A DNA stretch of 64,000 nucleotides, from NCBI GenBank assembly GCA_028697205.1, contig JAQVFO010000006.1, positions 17,615-81,614 of the forward strand, given 5' to 3'. Each line of letters starts with the position of its first letter. Positions within the stretch are counted from its first letter, which is position 1. Source of the DNA: Candidatus Altimarinota bacterium (lineage in GTDB: Bacteria; Patescibacteriota; Gracilibacteria; BD1-5; UBA6164). Below, piece after piece: positions 43,485 through 54,469 of the stretch. A program made the position numbers and the translations under genes. The notes beneath the pieces were generated by a model. That model did no database searches. It had not been told where the DNA came from and saw only the letters and a program-made list of their open reading frames with translations.

Positions 43485-44804
43485 ATGTACATATGTAATA
43501 ACTGTTGAAATGAGTTTATAAAATGGCAATGACAATGTAGTTTTTGTAAAGAATGGAATACTCTACAAGAATTTAAAGAAGCAAAACTTGATAAAAAACA
43601 TTTAAAAGCTGAGAAAAAAGAATTATCAAAAATTGATGACTTAAAAAATAATGAAGAAAGAATAATCACAAAATCAGAAGAATTAAATAATGTACTATGA
43701 GGTTGAATTGTTCCTTGATCTTTGATACTACTATCAGGAGAACCTGGTATCTGAAAATCAACTCTTTCACTTCAATTATCATCTTTTGTAGACAAGAGAA
43801 TCATCTACGTATCAGGAGAAGAGACTGTAGGACAATTGACAAGCAGAGCAAATAGATTAGGTGTAAAATGAGATAACTTATCTATTCTTTGCGAAAACAA
43901 CATAGAAAACATAATTGAAACTATAAAATGAAACTTGCCAGAATTACTTATAATTGACTCAATAAGTGTTCTTCATAGCGCTGAAATTACTTGAAGCTCA
44001 GGAAGTATAAATCAAGTAAAATATATTTCTGAGATACTCCAAGATTTTGCAAAGAAAAATAATATTGCAACAATTATAATTTGACATGTAACAAAAGATT
44101 GAAGTTTAGCTGGGCCAAAGATACTTGAACATTTAGTTGACACAGTTCTATTTTTTGAATGAGAAAGATTTGAAGATATAAGAATTTTGAGATCTATAAA
44201 AAATAGATTCTGAAGTAGTAGTGAAATAGGTATTTTTAAAATGACTGAAATTGGTTTACTTGACTTAAAAAATCCATGACTTGAACTTATAGATAATAAA
44301 GAAAAAACTCCTCTTGTAGGTTCAAGTTTAAGTATAACTATGGAATGAACAAGACCAATTTTAATTGAGTGTGAAGCTCTTACAAACTACACAAAATTTG
44401 GTTATCCAAAAAGAAGTGTAAGATGAGTAAACAATTCGAAACTTGATATGCTGGTTGCTATTTTAAGTAAATATACAAAAGTGAAACTTGATTCAAGTGA
44501 TGTTTATCTAAATATAGCTAGATGATTAAAGATAGAAGATCCTTCAATTGATTTATGACTTGTATGAGCTATAATTTCAAGCAAACAAAACAAAGCACTT
44601 GATAGAGAAAGTATTTTTATATGAGAAATATCTCTTACTTGAAGTATAAAAAACGTTATGCAACTAGAAAAAAGAATACGCGAAGCGGAAAAATTAGGAT
44701 TTAAAAAAATCTATGTACCAGACATAGATTTAAAATGAGATTTTAAAATAGAAATAATTAAAGTGAAAAATATAAGTCAATATGTTGAGAAAATTTGACT
44801 TTAA
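43485..44804 (+). CDS. radA: DNA repair protein RadA
   Basis: 439 aa, normal length. N-terminal zinc finger CNNCGNEFIKWQGQCSFC, RecA-like core with Walker A SGEPGIGKST (two TGA-Gly), YVSGEET, LLIIDSISVL (Walker B) and the RadA-specific KNRFGSSSEIGIF (KNRFG motif), then a Lon-like C-terminal domain (PSIDLGLVGAIISS, FIGEISLTGSIKNV, REAEKLGFKKIYVP). It processes recombination intermediates and branch migrates. Monocistronic. Confidence 0.96.
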
Positions 44805-44850
44805 ATAAAAATAAGTACTATATATATAAATTAATTCTAAATAATAAAAT

Positions 44851-44901
44851 ATGAATTTCCAAGCAAAAATTACTTCTTACTACTATACTTTTTCTTTATA
44901 A
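44851..44901 (+). CDS. Leader peptide 1 of tyrA attenuator
   Basis: A 16-codon frame MNFQAKITSYYYTFSL with Tyr-Tyr-Tyr and two Phe codons. Its codons lie in the 5' arm and loop of a hairpin (44863-44878 with 44906-44921, 16 bp, one G-U), followed by a perfect terminator. Upstream of tyrA. Ribosome stalling on Tyr codons would open the hairpin; this is the classical attenuator-leader layout. Confidence 0.7.
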   Translation: MNFQAKITSYYYTFSL

Positions 44902-44928
44902 CAAGAAGAAGTAGTTTTTGCTAATCAT

Positions 44929-44964
44929 AAAAATACTCTTTTTGTTAACAAAAAGAGTATTTTT
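44929..44964 (+). terminator. Attenuator terminator 1
   Basis: 16-bp perfect stem AAAAATACTCTTTTTG / CAAAAAGAGTATTTTT (44929-44944 and 44949-44964), loop TTAA, T-run after. Placed between leader peptide 1 and leader peptide 2. Confidence 0.85.
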
Positions 44965-44984
44965 TTATTTTTTAAGTTTTCTAT

Positions 44985-45059
44985 ATGCTACTAAATTCAA
45001 CTAAAATTCATAACTTTTTTACATCATACTACTTTTCTTCTTATCTGTACTACTTATAA
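44985..45059 (+). CDS. Leader peptide 2 of tyrA attenuator
   Basis: A 24-codon frame starting MLLNSTKIHN and continuing FFTSYYFSSYLYYL: three Phe and five Tyr within 14 residues. The last codons (TACTTATAAG, 45051-45060) can pair perfectly with CTTATAAGTA (45097-45106), which overlaps the left arm of the second terminator. This gives a plausible antiterminator. Confidence 0.75.
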   Translation: MLLNSTKIHNFFTSYYFSSYLYYL

Positions 45060-45088
45060 GAGATTTTTAATATACCTATTTTTAAACT

Positions 45089-45118
45089 AAGCTCTTCTTA
45101 TAAGTAAAAGAAGGGCTT
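45089..45118 (+). terminator. Attenuator terminator 2
   Basis: AAGCTCTTCTT / AAGAAGGGCTT (45089-45099 and 45108-45118, one G-U) followed by TTATTTTTATTTT, 31 bp before the tyrA ATG. Confidence 0.8.
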
Positions 45119-45149
45119 TTATTTTTATTTTAATAAACAAACCAAAATT

Positions 45150-45944
45150 ATGAAAACAATAAATACAATAACGATAATTTGATGAAGATGAAATTTTTGA
45201 AGTTTTATCAAAAAAGAATTAGAAAAAATCTGATTTCAAGTAAATTCTATTCTTGAAGATACAGATGAAAATACAAAGAAAAATCTTTTAGAAAATAGTG
45301 ATGTAATAATATTTTCAGTACCTATTAGAAACACAATTGATGCTATAAAAAATTTAGTTTGAATAAATCTAAAACAAAATGCACTAGTTATGGATGTAAC
45401 TTGAATAAAAACTTGAATAAGTGAAGAATTAAAAAAACTTTGAACTTCTGAATTTGTTTCAATTCATCCTATGTTTTGACCAAGTATACAAAGTTTAAAC
45501 TGAAAAAATATAGTAATTACTTCAAGTGAAAAAAATACTTGAAAGAAATGGAAAATTCTTAAAAGATTGCTTATAAAAGCTTGATGAGAATTATCAAACC
45601 TATCAGAAAGTGAACATGATAAAAAAATGGCATTTGTGCAAGCGACTTCACATTTCTTAAATTTAGTTTTTTGAAATCTTTTAAAAAATCTTTGAGTTAA
45701 TCTAGATGAATTAAACAATTTAGCTACCCCTAACTTCAAAGGACAAGAAGAAATATTTTTAAGAATTTTAAGATGACAATCATGAAGTACTTTTGCTGAT
45801 ATGGAAATAGAAAATCCAGAATTTAGAAACAAAGTACTTCCTGAAATTATTAATAGTGTTAAAAGTTTATGAGAGATAGTTTGAAGCTGAGATTCAAAAC
45901 AATTTGAAACAATGTTTTGAAAATTACAAGAAAAATTTCTATAA
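45150..45944 (+). CDS. tyrA: Prephenate dehydrogenase
   Basis: 264 aa. NAD(P)-binding N-terminus IIGGRGNFGSFIKKEL (GxGxxG, TGA-Gly), SVPIRNTIDAI, VMDVTGIKTGIS and the catalytic-site VSIHPMFGPSIQSLNG with the conserved His-Pro; the helical C-terminal dimerisation domain follows (KMAFVQATSHFLNLVFGNLL). It lacks the chorismate mutase domain of E. coli TyrA. Converts prephenate to 4-hydroxyphenylpyruvate for Tyr. Preceded by two aromatic leader peptides with terminators, which fits its product. Confidence 0.9.
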
Positions 45945-46006
45945 CCTTTCAACTTGACTTTTTTAGTTATATATTTATTATAATTTTATATTACTAATTA
46001 AACCAT

Positions 46007-46840
46007 ATGATTGCCCTCGCAGATATAAACACTAAATTTGATAGAGAACAAAATTGATTAAAAGCAGAAGAAGAAGCTATAAAGTTTATAAAAGAAGATT
46101 TAGAATTTAATTTAAATATTATTTTTCCTATTGCTTTACAAACTTTAGCTTTGCACCTAAAAATTAGATATCCAAACTATAATGTTCTTAATCTAAAAAA
46201 ATTCAAAAACAAAAAAATCATATTTAGTGAATCAAAATCAAATGAATGGAAACAAATAAAAGATACTCTATGAGCAGTTAAAATTAATTCAAAAACAAAT
46301 TCAATTGAAATATTTTTAAATGTCTTAAATATTGTGAGATTTCATATCTGAAGCTGAAATACAAATTTTCCTAGACTTATGTATTCTGTAATGTGTCATG
46401 AAATAGCTCACTTATTATCAAGTGAAGTTCTTGATGAAAAAACATCTGATACAATAATTAAAGTAACTGAAAAAATCCAAGAAACTGTTATTCAAGATTG
46501 ATACTCTCCCCCTCCTATATGGTATATGAGAAGTTGAATAAGCGTTCATATATGAGATTATGTTTTATATAATTGATATAATGAATGATTAACAGATTTT
46601 ATATGAGAGGAATTTTTTAAAATATTATGTGAAAAATGAATTATAGAATTAAATCTAGATGATTTTGTAAAATCATATATTAATGAAAGAGATTGAATTA
46701 CTACTCTAGCTCAACAATGTGCAGAATACTATTGAGAAGACATAAATGAAGTGTTTGAAAAGTTCAAAAAATGATATTTTTTATGATGATTTGAACTTTA
46801 TAAATTATTTGAATATATTAATAATTCAAATTCAAATTAA
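46007..46840 (+). CDS. Putative zinc metallopeptidase (HExxH)
   Basis: 277 aa, no signal peptide. Contains HEIAHLL (HExxH) at about residues 131-137 after a hydrophobic helix, and about 60 residues later NEGLTDFIGEEF, where Glu or Asp could be the third zinc ligand (EGLTDxxG, as in gluzincins). The C-terminal part is helical and charged. No named family recognised. Independent gene (TTGACT and TATAAT-like boxes near 45954-45984). Confidence 0.5.
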
Positions 46841-46944
46841 AAACAAAACAAATATATTGTCAATTAAATAAATCAAAAAAAATTAACTTTTTGCATTTTT
46901 TGCTTAAAATAAGGATATTAGCTTAATATTTTATTAATATTAGT

Positions 46945-48111
46945 ATGAGAAAGCTTAATTATACTATATTGAGCATTATAATAATTCTATGCTCATTAAC
47001 TTCATGAGTTATATGATCTGTTGTTGTAGTTAAATATTTATGAGAATATGTTTGAATTAAGACTGTAGTTCCTGAAATAGTTAAACAAGAAACAACTAAA
47101 ACTGAGAAAATAACAAGTGTTATAAGTTTACAAAATGATATAACAAAAATTGTAAAAGATATATCTTCTTCAGTTGTAAGTATAATAATTAAAAAAGATT
47201 TAACTGTATACAGGCAAGATCCTTTTGGTTTCTTTCAAACTCCAATTTGAACTGTAAAAAGTAAAGTTTGATGATGAACTTGATTTTTTATATCTAAAGA
47301 CTGAAAAATAATTACCAATAAACATGTAGTTTCAGATCCAAATGCTGAATATACTGTAATTGCAAATGATTGAACAGAGTATGATGCAAAGATACTAGCT
47401 ACAGATCCAATTACAGATTTAGCAATACTTCAAATAAATTTAGATAAAATTTATACTCCTCTAGATATAATTTGAGATAATGATGAATTAAATGTATGAC
47501 AATTCGTTATAGCTGTATGAAATTCATTAGCAGAATATCAAAATTCTGTTTCATTATGAGTTTTAAGTTGAAAAAATAGAAACATCTCAGATGATACTAT
47601 AAAATTATCATGATTATTACAAACAGATGCTGCTATAAATCCAGGAAATAGTTGATGACCTTTAATCAACTTAGAATGAAAAGTTATATGAATAAATACT
47701 GCTATAGTTTCCTGAGCTGAATGATTATGATTTTCTATCCCTTTAACTCAAAATAGAATAGATTATATGCTTAGATCTATTCAAACTTATTGAGCTATAA
47801 AAAAACCTTTTTTATGAATAAATTATATTATTAACTCTCCTTGAATTCAAAAGGAATTATGATTAAAAGTAAACTATTGAGCATATATATCAGAAACTCC
47901 AAACTCAGTTGTACAATGAAGTGGTGCAGATAAAGCAGGACTTAAGGCATGAGATACAATTCTAGAAGCAGATTGAGAAAAAATAAATCTAGATAATACT
48001 TTATCCTCAATTATCCAAACAAAAATTCCTTGAGACACTATAAAGTTAAAAGTTATGAATAAAAAATGAGATGAAAGAGATGTCGAATTAACTCTTGGTG
48101 AAAGTTCATAA
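46945..48111 (+). CDS. htrA: HtrA/DegP-family serine protease
   Basis: 388 aa. An N-terminal membrane anchor (ILSIIIILCSLTSGVIGSVVVV), linker, then a trypsin-like domain with all three catalytic residues: TNKHVV (His), TDLAILQ (Asp) and DAAINPGNSGGPLINL (Ser). A single C-terminal PDZ domain follows (GLKAGDTILEADGEKINLDN). Typical of envelope quality-control proteases of the DegS/HtrA type. Followed 9 bp later by the orphan at 48121. Confidence 0.94.
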
Positions 48112-48120
48112 ATTAAAAAT

Positions 48121-48501
48121 ATGTGGATAATTAGATTTCAAAATTTAAAGACAAAAGATTACAATTATATAAATAGAAAACTTCAAAAACTTTGATTTTT
48201 TACAAGAAAATTATCATGAATTGTTTTTATAAAAGCTTCAATTTATCATATCATTGAAAAAAAATCATGGAGAGACATCTCTACAAAATTATGAGTTAAT
48301 CATATTCAATTATTCAAATTCTATTCAAACTACAAAAATTCAAATGAACTTTTAGAAATATTTCACTACCTTTCAGATAATAAAGTAATAGCTTATATAT
48401 GAGATAATAAAAGATTTAATTTAAACGATATAGATAACAATGAAGAGTTTTTAAAATTGACAAAAAAACAAATAACAAATATATTTTCAACTATAAGATA
48501 A
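48121..48501 (+). CDS. Hypothetical protein with transposase-type helix-turn-helix
   Basis: 126 aa, starting MWIIRFQNLKTKDYNYINRK. The centre (ASIYHIIEKKSWRDISTKLG and VNHIQLFKFYSNY) looks like the N-terminal HTH of IS5-type transposases (DUF4096 pattern W..[IL]...[LF]G). The DDE catalytic part is absent; the gene is short and in the htrA unit, 9 bp downstream, so it may be a domesticated DNA-binding protein. Weak assignment. Confidence 0.45.
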
Positions 48502-48538
48502 TTATTTATTTTCCTATTTATTCTTTAACTAAAAATTT

Positions 48539-50359
48539 ATGTGCTGAATATTTGCTTATAACTGAAAAAAAGATTCAATTCCTTTTCTTGTAGAATGACT
48601 TAAAAATTTAGAATACAGATGATATGATAGTGCTTGAGTTGTTTGAGTTAGCGAAAATGGTGAAGTATTTTTAGAAAAATCTATTTGAAGAGTATCCAAC
48701 TTAGCAACAAAAGTTGAGTTAAAAAAAAGAGAATTGAAATACAATGTTGGAATAGCACATACAAGATGGGCAACTCACTGATGAGTAACAGAAAGCAATG
48801 CACATCCACATTATAGTGAAAATAAAAGATTTTTTGTAGTTCATAATTGAATAATAGAAAACTATAAAGAATTAAGAAAAAGCCTAGAAAAAAAATATAA
48901 ATTTTATTCAGAAACTGATAGTGAAGTTGTTGCAAAACTTCTTGAAGATTTATATGATTGAAATATGTTATCAACAATTCATAAAGTAACAAAAACTATA
49001 GTTTGAGCTTATGCCCTTGCTATTATTGATAAAAAAAATCCATGAGTTTTGGTTTGAACAAAACTTTGAAGTCCAATGATTATATGAATAAATGATAAGG
49101 ATATATTTTTAGCAAGTGATATAAATGCTCTTTCTTGAGTAGCAAATGAATTTGTTCAAATGGAAGATAATGAAGTTGTAATAATTGAAAATGGAAATTT
49201 TTCTATATTCTCAAATTTATCTGAAGTTTGTAGAGATTGTGAAAAAATAGAAAAAAATCAAAAAAAATCTGAAAAATGAAAATACGATACATTTACAGAA
49301 AAAGAAATACACGAAATCCCTGAAGTTATAGAAAATGTATTTAAAGGAAGAATAAACTTTGAAACAAAATCAATACATAATGAGACTTTAGAAGACTTAA
49401 ATGAACATGATATCGAAAGAATTGAAATAATAGCTTCTGGTTCTAGTTATTTTGCCTGACAAGTTTGAACTTACTGGTTTAGAGAATTAGCATGAATTCC
49501 TACTGAAGTAAGAATTAGTAATGAATTTTTATATGATACCTTTATTCCAAACTCTAAAACACTTTATATCTTTATGTCTCAATCAGGAGAAACAGCAGAT
49601 GTAAGAGAATGTTTAAAAATGGTAAAATCAAAATGATGTTTAACTTTCTGAATAGTAAATGTTGTTTGAAGTACAATTGCAAGAATGTGTGATATGTGAC
49701 TTTTTTCTCATGCATGAGCTGAGATTTGAGTAGCATCAACAAAAAATATAATCTGACAATTATGAGTTTTAATTCTTATGGCTCTTAGTTTATGAATGAA
49801 AAGAAATTTACAATATTCAAGAGGAAGAGAAATTATGGAAGAATTATCAAATCTTAAAAAAATATTTGAGAAACAATTAGAAAAAAGCAAAGATATAAAA
49901 AAGTTAGCTAAAAAATATTCTGATGTTAAAAGCTTATTTTTCTTATGAAGAAATCTACTATACCCTGTTGCTTCAGAATGAAGTTTAAAACTAAAAGAAT
50001 TAAGCTATATTCATTCCGAATCATATTCTAGTTGAGAAATGAAACATTGACCACTAGCTTTGGTAAATAAAGATTTCTTATGTATATTTTTAAATCTTAA
50101 ATGAGTTTTTGAAGAAAAAACTGCCTCAAATATCAAAGAAGTAAAAGCTAGAAATTGAATAGTTTTATGAATAATTACAAAATGAGAAGATGATAAAGAA
50201 CTTTATGATGACACAATAGAAGTTCCTGAAGTAGATAAAGTAGTTACTCCTTTTGTAGCATTAATTCCTGTTTGGTTATTTGCTCTTCATACTGCAACTG
50301 AACTTTGAAGAGACGTTGATAAACCTCAAAATTTAGCAAAAAGTGTAACTGTTGAATAA
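48539..50359 (+). CDS. glmS: Glutamine--fructose-6-phosphate aminotransferase
   Basis: 606 aa, normal length. MCGIFAYNG with nucleophilic Cys2, LEYRGYDSAGVV, HTRWATHGGVTESNAHPH, HNGIIENYKELR in the N-terminal glutaminase; two SIS domains (IIASGSSYFAGQVGTYW, MSQSGETADVRECL, SESYSSGEMKHGPLALV) and the LAKSVTVE C-terminus. It makes glucosamine-6-P for peptidoglycan and surface sugars. Monocistronic, closed by a terminator; no glmS ribozyme seen upstream. Confidence 0.97.
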
Positions 50360-50390
50360 AAAAAATAGTTCCAATATGGAACTATTTTTT
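50360..50390. terminator. Bidirectional terminator between glmS and dapA
   Basis: AAAAAATAGTTCC / GGAACTATTTTTT (50360-50372 and 50378-50390), just between the two converging stop codons. Confidence 0.9.
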
Positions 50391-51485
50391 TTATTCAACT
50401 TTATAATTTTGAGCATATTCCTTTCAATCAATTCATAGCCTTTTCATAACTTCTATTGCATAACTCTGCACAACTTCAGATATAGGTCATACTGGTCATC
50501 TGAAAGATACAGTTTCTCAATTATATCTTTTCATAGAAAATACATTATGTACCATATGAGGATTTGGATATCAAGGTGGAAAAAGTAGTTCACTTGCAAT
50601 AGAATTCTGAGTTACTTCATATCATATATTAAATTTATTATCTATAATAGATCTAACTATATTTGGTATAATTCAGGCTGTAACACTTATAACTCAATAG
50701 GCTCGAATTTGGTTTACATCATTAACTATACTATCATCATTTCAAGTCCAAACTGTAATTCACTTATTAACTAAATATTGTATTCTTTCACTTCAATCAC
50801 ATTCTTTTACTCATACAAAATTTGGATGTTGTGATAATACTTCAATTACTTCAAGTGGAATTTCCATTCAAGTCCTACCTTTTATAGAATATATAATTGC
50901 AGGTCATTTATTTAATCAATTAACAAAATGTCTAATTAAATTTTCACTACTAGTTTTTATATAATAAGGTGGAAGTAATAAACTTGCTACAGCTCATGGT
51001 GTTTTTTGTAAATTCATTTCGTTTAATTTTGTGTGATTTTGTCTAGTAATAGTCTGATCTACTGCAAAGTTTCCTCATAATACTCAATAAATTAAATCTC
51101 ATTGTTCACTTGTTGAGTTAGATCAAGCTCAAGATACTACTGTTATATTATATTTTCTTGCTATTTCACAAGCAACTCTTACATATGTTATATGCTCATA
51201 AATACTAAGAGATGATGCTTCTCAAGTAGTTCAAGCAATTAAAACTGTTTTTATTCAATTATTTGATAAATTTAGAAGTTGTTCATCTAAAAAACTTACA
51301 TCAACAAATCAATCTTTTGTAAATTGCATAGATAAAGCAACTATAATATTATCTATACCTAAATCATTTACATTTACATGCTCATTTCTATCAAGTTTTT
51401 CTCTCATATCAATAGAAATTGTTAAATCAAAGATATTTTGTAACTGATTCCTTCAAATCTGAGGAAAATCTACTAAATTTTTCAT
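50391..51485 (-). CDS. dapA: Dihydrodipicolinate synthase-family enzyme (DapA/NAL superfamily)
   Basis: 364 aa, longer than the typical ~295. TIM-barrel motifs: IAGTTGEASSLS (GTTGE, substrate loop), AIIYSIKGRTGMEIP (Tyr of the triad), FVGVKECDG with the Schiff-base Lys, and YGVISVTAGIIP. One CGA codon at 50703-50705 (Trp in the Absconditabacterales code). Extra length is mainly at the N-terminus and in the middle loop. DHDPS makes lysine/DAP precursors; other members cleave sialic acid or related keto acids, so specificity is open. Divergent from the ACT gene. Confidence 0.85.
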
Positions 51486-51568
51486 ATAATATATTAAAAA
51501 AATAAAACACAGCTTTTATAATCATTTTTTTAAAATATATAAATTTCTTTACTTTTTGTTACATTTAA

Positions 51569-51603
51569 TTACAATAATAACATATATGTTACAATTATAA
51601 CAT
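51569..51603. repeat. Two 15-bp direct repeats in the dapA/ACT divergent promoter
   Basis: TTACAATAATAACAT (51569-51583) and TTACAATTATAACAT (51589-51603) differ in one base and start 20 bp apart; a partial TGTTACA precedes them at 51557-51563. Each is a near-palindrome (GTTA...TAAC). Suggests a regulator binding two sites on the same DNA face over both promoters. Confidence 0.6.
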
Positions 51604-51609
51604 TTTTAT

Positions 51610-52230
51610 ATGATATCAATAAATACAGCTTTAGATAAAATTATAAATGAATCTCCTTTTCTAGAAGAATGATTATATCATGAATATATAAATCTAACAT
51701 CTTTTTCAGAGTATATAAAGCCAAAAATTGAATTAATAACTAAAAAAGAAGTAAGTATATGAGCAATAAAAATGGCTTTAAGTAGATATATAAAAAATAA
51801 ACAAAAAATAATTACATATAAAAGATTTGATTTAAATGATTTTTTTATAAAAAAACATATAAATATAATTTATACAAAAAATAATATAGAAACTTTTAAT
51901 ATAACTAACATAAATAAGTCTAACGAAGATTTTATAACAATTATTCAATGAATAAATAACTGTTCTATAGTATTTAATGATAATTTAAAAGAAAAAATTG
52001 AAAAGATAATAAATAAAAAAGATATTATATTAAAACTAAATAATTTATCGCTTATTTGAATTAATCTTGATGAAAATAGAGTTAATGAAATTTGAATAGT
52101 ATATACAATAACAAAGAAAATAAATTTCAGTAATATAAATATCATAGAAATAATAACTTCCCTTAAAGAAATACATTTTTTAGTAAAAGATGAAGATCTT
52201 AAAAAAACGATTGAATCAATAATGCTTTAA
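51610..52230 (+). CDS. ACT-domain regulatory protein
   Basis: 206 aa. The N-terminus (LDKIINESPFLEEGLYHEYINLTS... IKMALSRYIK) resembles the helical domain of a family of uncharacterised proteins with C-terminal ACT domains; the C-terminal half reads like an ACT fold (NEIGIVYTITKKINFSNINIIEIITS, EIHFLVKDEDLKKTIES). ACT domains bind amino acids. Placed divergently to dapA over paired repeats, so an amino-acid-sensing regulator is a fair inference. No standard DNA-binding motif seen. Confidence 0.6.
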
Positions 52231-52259
52231 AAAAACTCCTTCTTTCGAAGGAGTTTTTT
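52230..52259. terminator. Bidirectional terminator
   Basis: AAAAAACTCCTTC / GAAGGAGTTTTTT (52230-52242 and 52247-52259), loop TTTC, between converging genes. Confidence 0.92.
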
Positions 52260-52269
52260 CTATAATTTT

Positions 52270-52686
52270 TTAAATTATGTAGTACAAGAAAACTGCAACA
52301 GTAATTCAAAGTATACTTCAAGCAAATGCTTCACTAGGTAAATGTCAAAGTGATTCTTTGAATTTTTTTTCTAGTGGAAAAAGTTTATTTATAGCTTCAG
52401 CATGAAGTCATGCTTCAAATCTAACATTTATAGCATCATAAATTATGATAACTGTAAATGCTAAACATACGGCAAATAAATCACTATCTATTCACATTTT
52501 TAATGCTACAGCAGTAGTTAAAGAAACAACAACAGCACTATGAACTGAAGGCATTCCCCCACTTCATAAAGCAGCATTTATATCCCATTTTTTAGTTTTT
52601 GCTTTTATAATTAATCACTTAATAATAATAGCAATAACAAATGATAATGCAGGAACAAAAAGTAAATTTGAATAAAAATAGTTCAT
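52270..52686 (-). CDS. DUF212 family membrane protein (PAP2-related)
   Basis: 138 aa, four membrane helices. ALGSGGMPSVHSAVVVSLTTAVA is the DUF212 signature (SGGMPSSHSA), IIYDAINVRFEAGLHAEAIN and GHLPSEAFAGSILG follow. The family is related to acid phosphatase/PAP2 enzymes and may act on lipid phosphates. It lies 10 bp after greA on the same strand, so the two are one unit. Confidence 0.88.
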
Positions 52687-52696
52687 TTTATAAAAA

Positions 52697-53188
52697 TTAT
52701 TTTATAGAAATTATCTTATACTCAACAATTCAAGCATTTGATTTAACCTTTACTACATCTCCTACTTTTTTTCAAAGAATAGCTTTTCAAATTGGAGAAT
52801 CATTTGAAATTTTTGGTAAGTCTGCCAATATATTACTTTCAGTTGACCCAACTATTTTATATTTTCATTCTTCTTTTTCATCAATGTTAAGTAAAACTAC
52901 TTCTTTTCACATCATTACTTTATCTTCTTGTTTAACATTTTCTTCTTTAATAATTTCTACATTTTTTAATTGTTCTTCTAACTCAGCAATTCTAAGTTCA
53001 ACTTGTGCTTGTTCATTTCTAGCTTCTTCATACTCAGCATTTTCTGAAAGATCTCAAAAGCTTATAGCTTCCTTTAATTTTTCAGCTATCTCAACTCTTT
53101 TAACTTCCTTAAGACTTCTTAATTCATCTTCAAGTTTTTTTAATCACTCAAGAGTTATATATATTACATTTTCCTTTATTTTTGCCAT
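52697..53188 (-). CDS. greA: Transcription elongation factor GreA
   Basis: 163 aa. An N-terminal coiled coil ([48 protein letters not shown] with the acidic D.SENAEY tip) and a C-terminal FKBP-like domain ([35 protein letters not shown]). It rescues backtracked RNA polymerase. All key residues present. Confidence 0.96.
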
Positions 53189-53207
53189 AAAAATTAATTA
53201 AAAAATA

Positions 53208-53909
53208 TTATTTTGTTAAATTGTTTAAGATTTCTTTTACTTCATTATATGAATCTTTTTTAATTTTCAATCAAAAAACTTTCTTTTTATAAGAAAATAC
53301 AAATCTTATATATTCATCACTTATCGTAGAATCCATATTTATATAAAAACTAGAATCTCAGAAATTATTAACTTTCTTTATTTTAAAAGGAAGATTATAT
53401 GAAATCACATCAAATATATTTAAAACATCATCATATAATTTAGTTTGAAATATATACAAAGTAATTCATTTTTCTTCATTAAAATACTCTATATAAGGAT
53501 CTGGATACTCTGTTGTTAAATCAAATAAACTACTATGAACTTCTAATTTTACTAATTTATAATCTTTAAATAAATCCAAAACTTCCTGTTCTTCTTTAGA
53601 TATAGGCATCTTGTCTGTATCTCAAGTAAAAACAATCTTTTCATCAGATTTAATTAAATCATTATTTTGAACTTTTTCTTCTTGTAATTTATTATCTTCC
53701 TCATTATTTGTATTACTTCAAGTATAAGTTGAAATAACTTTTATAACATTTCATGTATTTGATAAACTTCAGGTATTAACTATATTATCTTCATATTTTA
53801 TTCATTTGAAAAAACTTTTGTAACTAACAGAAAAATAGTACAAGAATAAATGTGCTATAAATAAAAAGCATAGTAAAAAAACTACTTTTACATAAATTCT
53901 TGAATTCAT
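53208..53909 (-). CDS. Membrane-anchored hypothetical protein, 233 aa
   Basis: 233 aa with one N-terminal membrane helix (VVFLLCFLFIAHLFLYYF). A Ser/Thr/Asn-rich linker (residues ~45-90) leads to an external mixed domain (EQEVLDLFKDYKLVKLEV..., DVLNIFDVISYNLPFKI). No family recognised. It lies 7 bp after nusG and 19 bp before greA on the same strand, so it may be carried on the secE-nusG transcript. Confidence 0.6.
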
Positions 53910-53916
53910 TCTTTAA

Positions 53917-54450
53917 TTAGTTAACTTTTATTTGAGAAAAATCTAGTTGAACTGGAGTATCCCTTCAAAGTAAATTTATATTTAATTTCAAAGTTCATTT
54001 GTTTTCATTTATTTCAGTAATAACTCACTCATTTCATTCAAAAGGTCATTTTGTTATTACAGCTCTATCTCAAACTTTATATTTTGTTGAAAAAGTTTCA
54101 GCATTTTTTTCAACTTTTCATTTTAATTGCTCAAGTTCAGATTCAGAAACTGGAACTGGTATATTTCATGCTCCTAAAAATCATGTAACATTTGGAGTAT
54201 TTCTAACTATATACCAACTTTCATTTGTTACAACCATTTGTACAAGTATGTACCTAGGTAATATATTTTTTCTTCTTTTTACTTTTACTCATCAAGTTCT
54301 AACAGTTACTACATCATGAGTAGGAACAAAAACATCAAGTATATAGTCTTCAAGTCAAAAACTCTCTCTTCTTTGAAAAAGAGATTGTCTAACATTTTCT
54401 TCTGTTCAAGATATTACTTGTATAACATACCATTTTGCATTATTTTCCAT
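53917..54450 (-). CDS. nusG: Transcription termination/antitermination protein NusG
   Basis: 177 aa. NGN domain: [66 protein letters not shown]; C-terminal KOW: KYKVGDRAVITKGPFEGNEGVITEINENKGTLKL. Standard length. Couples polymerase to ribosome or Rho. Downstream of secE (19 bp), the usual bacterial order. Confidence 0.97.
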
Positions 54451-54469
54451 TTTTTATTTTAATTAAAAT

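Noticed and set aside
45464..45952. Minus-strand open frame across tyrA.
   Set aside because: Overlaps fully with tyrA, whose frame carries the catalytic motif; composition is that of an antisense shadow.
48481..48538. glmS ribozyme upstream of glmS.
   Set aside because: The 37-bp gap is too short and A/T-only.
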